From positions 1 through 13,114 of the forward strand of contig JANWKW010000012.1 in NCBI GenBank assembly GCA_025451135.1: a DNA stretch of 13,114 nt. Direction: 5' to 3'. Shown in pieces: positions 7,703 through 13,114 of this stretch. The translations under genes and the position numbers were made by a program. This stretch comes from Vulcanimicrobiia bacterium. GTDB lineage: Bacteria; Vulcanimicrobiota; Vulcanimicrobiia; Vulcanimicrobiales; Vulcanimicrobiaceae. Numbering within the stretch: the stretch's first letter is position 1; every line of letters begins with the position of its first letter. The notes under the pieces are model-generated. The model made no database searches. It saw nothing but the letters and a program-made list of their open reading frames with translations, and was not told where the DNA came from.

Positions 7703-8147
7703 GCTCGCATTGCTCGTCGCGCTGGCCACGCCGGCGGCGGCGATGCCGCCCGCGCAGCATCTCCCGACCATCGCCGTCCGGGCGCCGGCCGCGACCCTGA
7801 CGCTCCAGGTCGCGAAGACCGAATTGCAGCGCGAACTCGGCCTGATGGGCGTCACGGCATTGCCCGAGCATACCGGCATGCTCTTCGTCTTCCCGCAGGA
7901 CGGCCCGGTCGCGTTCTGGATGAAGGACACGCTGATCCCGCTCGACATGGTCTTCGTCGGCAGCGACTGGAAGGTCCGCAGCATCGCGGCCCGCGTGCCG
8001 ACCGTCCCGGCGACCATGCCCGACGAGAACATCCCGCTCGTGCGCGGCAACGCCAGATACGTCATCGAGCTCTCGTCCGGCGAAGCCTCGCAGGACGGGA
8101 TCGTCCCCGGAGTGCGCCTGGATGCTGTGGCTGTTCACGGGCGATAG
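7695..8147 (+). CDS. Exported DUF192-family protein
   Basis: This 150-residue protein uses the ATG at 7695, which overlaps the polA stop by 8 nt and gives a short signal peptide (MRELALLVALATPAAA, cleavage near residue 16). An in-frame upstream start at 7662 would bury the signal inside a polar extension and is rejected. The rest is a single DUF192 domain. Its signature runs ELQRELGLMGVTALP (43-57), GMLFVFP (61-67), and FWMKDTLIPLDMVFV (74-88), followed by SIAARVPTVPAT and a closing VIELSSGEASQDGI. The family is widespread in bacteria and archaea, usually exported, and has no established biochemical role. Tight overlap with polA and the next hydrolase gene implies cotranscription, but a shared pathway is not evident. 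The family call is strong. Confidence 0.95.
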   Translation: MRELALLVALATPAAAMPPAQHLPTIAVRAPAATLTLQVAKTELQRELGLMGVTALPEHTGMLFVFPQDGPVAFWMKDTLIPLDMVFVGSDWKVRSIAARVPTVPATMPDENIPLVRGNARYVIELSSGEASQDGIVPGVRLDAVAVHGR

Positions 8148-8709
8148 CATCACGCAGGGCGCCGAGCATACCGGCGGCGCCCGCAGCTATCCCCAACTCT
8201 TCGAGGAGTGGATCCGGTACGAGAGGGGCCGCCCGCACGATTTTGTGGTGAACACCGCGATCTCGGGGAATTTCGCGGAGGACCTCCTGGCCGAGTACGA
8301 GGAACGCGTCGCGCGCTTCCGGCCCGATGCCGTCGCGGTGATGCTCGGCACGAACGACGCTGTCCGCGGCGTCGCCGGACAGGGCGCATATCGACGCGCG
8401 CTCGACGAGGTCGTGGGACGGGCGACGCGCGGCGGCGCGCGCGCGATCGTCCTGACGCCGCCGGGCGTCACGCCGGGCGCGACCACGCGCGTGCCCTACG
8501 TCGCCGCGTACGCCCAAGCCGCGCGCGACGTCGCGAAGAGGACTAAAGCGACGCTGGTCGACATCTTCGCCGATTGGACGGATCGCGACGGCGGTACTCC
8601 GCGCGCGTGGATGGACGACGCGTTCCATCCGAACGCGCGCGGGCATCGCGAGATCGCACGCTTGCTCGCCGCGCGGATCGACGATGCGATTGTAAAAGGT
8701 TTGTTTTAA
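8122..8709 (+). CDS. SGNH/GDSL-family hydrolase
   Basis: This 195-residue protein carries all four SGNH blocks. The nucleophile lies in GDSIT (S9), the glycine of block II in ISGNF (G49), block III in GTND (N78), and the catalytic Asp/His pair in DAFHPN (D166, H169). Such enzymes hydrolyse ester or acyl bonds on lipids, glycans or peptidoglycan acetyl groups. The substrate is not evident. The fold begins directly at block I with no signal peptide, so a cytoplasmic location is likely even though the preceding gene is exported. It starts 26 nt inside the DUF192 gene, with GGAG at 8109-8112 at a 9-nt spacing, and ends the polA operon with TAA. Lysophospholipase or carbohydrate esterase are equally possible. 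Confidence 0.95.
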   Translation: MLWLFTGDSITQGAEHTGGARSYPQLFEEWIRYERGRPHDFVVNTAISGNFAEDLLAEYEERVARFRPDAVAVMLGTNDAVRGVAGQGAYRRALDEVVGRATRGGARAIVLTPPGVTPGATTRVPYVAAYAQAARDVAKRTKATLVDIFADWTDRDGGTPRAWMDDAFHPNARGHREIARLLAARIDDAIVKGLF

Positions 8710-8744
8710 ACGGCGATTCGGCGATACATCGCTGAGAATTCGCA

Positions 8745-8773
8745 TGGACTTTCTCATCTGTTTCGCGTAAACT
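8745..8773 (+). promoter_or_regulatory. Candidate sigma-70-type promoter for the lipoprotein genes
   Basis: TGGACT at 8745-8750 (4 of 6 match to TTGACA) and TAAACT at 8768-8773 (4 of 6 match to TATAAT) are separated by exactly 17 nt. They lie in the AT-richest stretch between the SGNH hydrolase and the first lipoprotein. Transcription would begin near 8780, just before the hairpin at 8788-8813, so that hairpin would lie in the leader of this transcript. Both hexamers are imperfect and the organism's consensus is unknown. Confidence 0.35.
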
Positions 8774-8787
8774 TCCGCTCGAGCCGT

Positions 8788-8825
8788 ACCGCTCCGTTTT
8801 TTTGCGGAGCGGTCACATTATTTTT
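8788..8825 (+). terminator. 9-bp hairpin with a T7 loop and downstream T-run; terminator or leader structure
   Basis: ACCGCTCCG at 8788-8796 pairs perfectly with CGGAGCGGT at 8805-8813. The loop is TTTTTTTG, and CACATTATTTTT follows. A strong stem then a T-rich tail is the form of an intrinsic terminator and would end the polA operon, whose last stop is 79 nt upstream. Two things are unusual: the longest T-run sits in the loop rather than after the stem, and a candidate promoter lies upstream of the hairpin. An attenuator or mRNA-stabilising leader for the lipoprotein genes is therefore a real alternative. Confidence 0.6.
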
Positions 8826-8830
8826 CTCAT

Positions 8831-8842
8831 GGAGTATACGAT

Positions 8843-8845
<3 letters not shown>
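8831..8845 (+). promoter_or_regulatory. Shine-Dalgarno GGAG deciding a TTG start
   Basis: GGAG at 8831-8834 lies 8 nt before TTG at 8843-8845. The lipoprotein signal peptide begins immediately with KRISLHGR after this TTG, and no in-frame ATG or GTG offers a better signal sequence. The TTG is therefore the probable initiation codon. Confidence 0.6.
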
Positions 8846-9889
<1,044 letters not shown>

Positions 9890-9902
9890 CAGGAGCGACG
9901 AC

Positions 9903-12029
9903 ATGCAGAACACTCGACTTGCCGCGACGCTCCTAGCGGTCGCGGTGCTGGCCACCGGCTGCGGCGGAGGCGGTTCCAACTCCGCGCTGCCAGCGAGCCC
10001 GAACGCGCCCGTGCAGTCCGGTAAGGAACGCGGCGCGGCGGCATTCACGATCACCGTCCCCAACGCGACGACCGGCGCCGGTATCAAGCGCCCGGCGTAC
10101 ATCTCTCCGAACACGATGTCGGTCTCGATCGTCGAGACGGACGGCACCTCGGCACCCTTGGCGCCGGTCGTCGCGAACCTGACGCCGACCTCGCCGAACT
10201 GCTCGACCGTCGCGGGCGGCACGTCGTGCTCGATCGTCGTCCCGGCCAACGCCGGATCCGACACGTTCGCCGTGAGCGCGTTCGACGCGCTCAACGCGGG
10301 CGGCAATGAACTCTCGACGGGCTCGCTCGTCGCGACCATCAACGCAGGTACGGCCAATACGACCGTTCCGCTCACCCTCGGCGGCATCGTCGGTTCGCTG
10401 ACGGTGACGTTGGCCGATGCCTACGCTCCGGTCGGCGGCTCGGGCACCACCGTCTCGGTGCAGGCCAAGGACGCCAGCGGCGCGACCATCATCGGCACCT
10501 ACGACAATCCGATCGCGCTCTCGGCGGGCGCCGGTCTGTCGCTCGCGACGGCCAGCGTCGCCGATTCGACCCACGCGTCCGGCATCGCCGCGACCTACAC
10601 CGGTCACGCGACCGCGCCGATCGCGGTCACCGCGACCGGCGACGGCCACACCGCAACGACCACGCTCACCCCGGGCAGCGGCATCGTCCGCTACGCGCTC
10701 GGCAACGACGCGAACAACGATCTCTCCGGTTTCCCGGCCGCGATCGGTCCGGACGGTAAGTTCTACTACGGCACGTTCGGTCCGCGCATCTGCGTGAGCG
10801 GGATCTGCACCGGCACCAACGGCGGCGTCGGCCAACTCGATCCGGCGACCGGATCGTTCGTCGAGGTCCCGCTCTCGAGCTCCGTCACCGGCCTGTTCTT
10901 CACGCCGGACGGCGCGCTCTGGATCGCCGAAAGCTCGGCGAGCAAACTCGGGCGCATCATGCCGGCCAACTTCTCCGCGAGCGGTCTCGTCGAGACGCCC
11001 ATGCCGAACGGCGGCAAGCCGCGTTCGCTGACGCTCGGAAGCGACGGCAACCTGTGGTTCACCGACACCCAGAACCGCAAGGTCGGCACGATCCCCACGG
11101 CCGGTCCCTACGTGACCGGCAGCATCACCGAGTACGCCGTTCCCAACGGACCGACGGGAACCGGCCGCTACCTGCCCCAGGTCGGAGGCATCACCAGCGG
11201 TACGGACGGCAACCTCTACGTGCCGGACTTCTACAACGGCGTGATCGACCAGATCACGACGGCCGGCGTCACCACCAATCAGTTCATCACGCCGGAAGAA
11301 GTGCGCTGGCATCCCCAGGGCGGCGACGGCTTCCCGCGATTCGTCGCGACCGGTCAAGACGGCAACATCTACGTCACGGCGTCCGGCCAGGGTTTCAACT
11401 TCCCCTACAACGGCTCGCTCGACGCGATGACCAACGCCGGGGCGTTCACCGGCATCCCGCTGCTCGGTTTCGCCTATCAGCCTGACTCGGTCGCCACCGG
11501 TTCGGCCGTGGTCGCGTTCTCGGATCTCGCGAACCAGTCGCTCGGGACCTACGTCCCCGGCGGTACGGGCCTGCGGGTCTACCCGACGACCGACGGCTAC
11601 GGCTTCCAGACGACCGGCGACGCGCCCAACGGCGTGGCGGTCGCGTCCGACGGTTCGCCGTGGTACACGTGCTACGGCGCGACCGGTATCGCCGGTCAGG
11701 CGCTGTGCGCGGGCCATCTCGTGCTGACGTCCGCATGGAGCGTCCTTCCGGGCCGCACCATCGGCATCTACGGCACGGGCGCGCAGTCGTCGCAGATCCT
11801 CGGCATCGCCGAGAGCGGCAACAGCGGTCCGTTCACCTACGCGTCCTCGAACCCGTCGGTCGCGCAAGCCGCGTCGGTCGGGGATCATAACTTCACGATC
11901 ACCGGCAATGCGGCCGGCACCGCCACCATCACCGTCACGGACGCGCACGCGCGCTCGGTGACGATCGCCGTCACGGTCACCGTGACCAACGGCACCGTCA
12001 GCAACTCCCCGAAGGTAAAGGTGTACTAG
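9903..12029 (+). CDS. Lipoprotein: paralogous N-module, seven-repeat Vgb/NHL-like beta-propeller, Ig-like tail
   Basis: This 708-residue protein has AGGAG 7 nt before its ATG. A lipobox LATGC (Cys20) follows a short signal peptide, then the linker GGGGSNS. Residues 48-165 form a module with KRPAY (62-66), Cys100-x8-Cys109 and GSDTFAV, shared with the next gene. A second beta-domain (about 172-255) includes KDASGATIIGTYDNPI. From about 260 to 607, seven segments each start with a turn such as GPDG, TPDGALWIAE, GSDGNLWFTD, GTDGNLYVPD, GQDGNIYVTA or ASDGSPWYTC, one of them degenerate, as in seven-bladed Vgb-type propellers. The C-terminus resembles BIG2 (TITVTDAHARSVTIAVTV). The propeller is very poor in His (one in VRWHPQGG, one near the end), so true streptogramin lyase activity is unlikely. 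It probably binds a ligand or surface polymer. Confidence 0.94.
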   Translation: MQNTRLAATLLAVAVLATGCGGGGSNSALPASPNAPVQSGKERGAAAFTITVPNATTGAGIKRPAYISPNTMSVSIVETDGTSAPLAPVVANLTPTSPNCSTVAGGTSCSIVVPANAGSDTFAVSAFDALNAGGNELSTGSLVATINAGTANTTVPLTLGGIVGSLTVTLADAYAPVGGSGTTVSVQAKDASGATIIGTYDNPIALSAGAGLSLATASVADSTHASGIAATYTGHATAPIAVTATGDGHTATTTLTPGSGIVRYALGNDANNDLSGFPAAIGPDGKFYYGTFGPRICVSGICTGTNGGVGQLDPATGSFVEVPLSSSVTGLFFTPDGALWIAESSASKLGRIMPANFSASGLVETPMPNGGKPRSLTLGSDGNLWFTDTQNRKVGTIPTAGPYVTGSITEYAVPNGPTGTGRYLPQVGGITSGTDGNLYVPDFYNGVIDQITTAGVTTNQFITPEEVRWHPQGGDGFPRFVATGQDGNIYVTASGQGFNFPYNGSLDAMTNAGAFTGIPLLGFAYQPDSVATGSAVVAFSDLANQSLGTYVPGGTGLRVYPTTDGYGFQTTGDAPNGVAVASDGSPWYTCYGATGIAGQALCAGHLVLTSAWSVLPGRTIGIYGTGAQSSQILGIAESGNSGPFTYASSNPSVAQAASVGDHNFTITGNAAGTATITVTDAHARSVTIAVTVTVTNGTVSNSPKVKVY

Positions 12030-12030
12030 G

Positions 12031-13114
12031 ATGAAGACGAATATCACGCGCACGATCGTCGCGTCGATCGGCCTCGCGTTCGCGGCCGCCGCTTGCAGCG
12101 GCGGATCCGCGGGCGTCACGCCGTCGGCCTCGCAGCCGGCCCCTTCGGGCACCCTGGGCAACGCGGTCTTCACCGTGAAGATCCCGCACCCGGCGACGTC
12201 GTCGACGGGCGATAAGCGCCCGGCCTACCTCACGCCGCAGGTCCAGGGCATCGACTTCAGCGTCTCGTCGAGCGACGGCACGCTGCCGTCGAGCCGCGGC
12301 TACTCGTTCTTCGCGCTCACGCCGCAGTCGACGTACTGCACGAACGGCCCGTCGGCGCTGACCTGCACCCTTTCGGTGCAGGCCTACCCCGGCAACGACT
12401 CGTTCGCGGTCACGACCTACGACCAGTCCAACCCGACGACGCTCAATCCGAACAACGGACAGTCGCACGTCATCTCGGTCGGCTACGTCACCGCCGCCAT
12501 CGGCGCGGGCGCGACCAATGCGATCTCGATCGCCACGTCGGGCGTCGTCTCGACCGTGCTGATCGGTCTCGACCAACCGTATCCGGCCGCGGGCACGCCG
12601 CTCACCCAGCCCGTCCACGTGACCGGCGTCGACGCCGACAACAACGTGATCGTCGGCAACTTCGATTCGCCGCTCACGCTGACGGATAGCGACACCAGCG
12701 GCGTGACGACGCTCTCGACCGGCTCGATCGCGAGCTCGGGCGCGCCCGCGACGATGACCTACAACGGCGGGTCGCTCGGCGCGGTGGCGTTCATCAAGGC
12801 GACCACCACCAGCCCGGTCGACTACAACAACCGCGGCCCCTTCAACGCGCAGACCGGGTTCTATCCGGGCAGCACGTCGCTGTGGACCGCACCGCAATAC
12901 CTGACGTTCGGCGGGGTCTCGTCGCCCGCGCAGAGCCTCGCCGTGAACGGAACGGCGTCTGCGTGGTCGTCGACCTCCGGCTGCGTCGGTACGGTCACGA
13001 TCACCTCGACGCCGCCGACCTACACCGTCACCCCGGTCGCACCGGGCAAGTGCACGATGACCCTCACGTACGGCACCCCGCCGGGCGCCATCACGTCGGT
13101 CTCGATCCCGATCG
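12031..13114 (+). CDS. Partial lipoprotein, paralogue of the preceding gene's N-terminal module
   Basis: The frame is open from ATG 12031 to the window edge, giving 361 residues with no stop. It starts 1 nt after the preceding TAG, with AAAGGTG (12017-12023) as ribosome binding site. The signal peptide MKTNITRTIVASIGLAFAAA ends in lipobox AAAC (Cys22), followed by SGGS. The module at about 46-170 aligns with the preceding protein: KRPAY at 62-66, Cys103-x8-Cys112, and GNDSFAV. It is followed by a second domain with VDADNNVIVGNFDSPLTL, parallel to KDASGATIIGTYDNPI of the neighbour. The last visible part, from about residue 288, contains GCVGTVTITSTPP and GKCTMTLTYGTPPG, an Ig-like pattern with a Cys pair. 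It may end in Ig-like repeats or another domain beyond the window. It is exported and lipid-anchored by inference; function is unknown. Confidence 0.9.
   Translation, partial: MKTNITRTIVASIGLAFAAAACSGGSAGVTPSASQPAPSGTLGNAVFTVKIPHPATSSTGDKRPAYLTPQVQGIDFSVSSSDGTLPSSRGYSFFALTPQSTYCTNGPSALTCTLSVQAYPGNDSFAVTTYDQSNPTTLNPNNGQSHVISVGYVTAAIGAGATNAISIATSGVVSTVLIGLDQPYPAAGTPLTQPVHVTGVDADNNVIVGNFDSPLTLTDSDTSGVTTLSTGSIASSGAPATMTYNGGSLGAVAFIKATTTSPVDYNNRGPFNAQTGFYPGSTSLWTAPQYLTFGGVSSPAQSLAVNGTASAWSSTSGCVGTVTITSTPPTYTVTPVAPGKCTMTLTYGTPPGAITSVSIPI

Noticed and set aside
9903..12029. Virginiamycin B lyase (streptogramin resistance) annotation
   Set aside because: The propeller repeats resemble Vgb, but the region nearly lacks histidine, is part of a lipoprotein with extra domains, and no catalytic set can be identified.
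9933..12173. 746-codon open frame on the minus strand across the propeller lipoprotein
   Set aside because: The translation is Arg/Asp/Gly-rich with no recognisable fold, while the plus strand shows a lipobox, propeller repeats and a ribosome binding site.

Overview
The window is GC-rich and densely coded, with almost no free intergenic space and no RNA genes, insertion sequences or CRISPR array that I can see. Taxonomy is inference. Strongly GC-biased codons, serial secreted lipoproteins with (Thr-Pro)n spacers, bacterial Ig-like tails and a Vgb-like propeller, and a proofreading-deficient PolA together suggest an uncultured soil-type lineage such as Candidatus Eremiobacterota (WPS-2) or a relative. 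No marker gene here proves it.

Left arm, minus strand (1-2667): a tight four-gene run read leftwards. It starts with a small exported protein of unknown function (2164-2667). A fumarylacetoacetate hydrolase (FAH)-family enzyme (1302-2147) follows after 16 nt. Its stop overlaps the start of an exported serpin (106-1305) as ATGA. The serpin stop overlaps a GTG-started, probably membrane-bound protein (1-109) as GTGA, and that gene leaves the window.

Middle, plus strand (2691/2724-8709): a divergent region of only 23-56 bp separates the left arm from a second compact operon. Its first gene encodes a large exported beta-sandwich protein resembling the macroglobulin (MG) domains of alpha-2-macroglobulins but without a thioester motif. 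Then come DNA polymerase I (polA, ATGA overlap), an exported DUF192 protein (8-nt overlap) and an SGNH/GDSL hydrolase (26-nt overlap).

Right arm, plus strand (8710-13114): a 133-nt gap carries a plausible promoter and a 9-bp hairpin with a T7-containing loop. It precedes three consecutive lipoprotein genes. The first has a Thr-Pro spacer and an Ig-like tail. The second has a paralogous N-terminal module, a seven-repeat Vgb-like propeller and an Ig-like tail. The third runs off the end and shares the N-terminal module of the second, with KRPAY at the same residue numbers and a conserved C-x8-C pair.

The most interesting points are the shared lipoprotein module, which may be an undescribed domain; the back-to-back placement of a serpin operon and a macroglobulin-like protein, two protease-trapping folds; and the coupling of polA to an exported protein. 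No complete novel defence or mobile system can be supported from the sequence.
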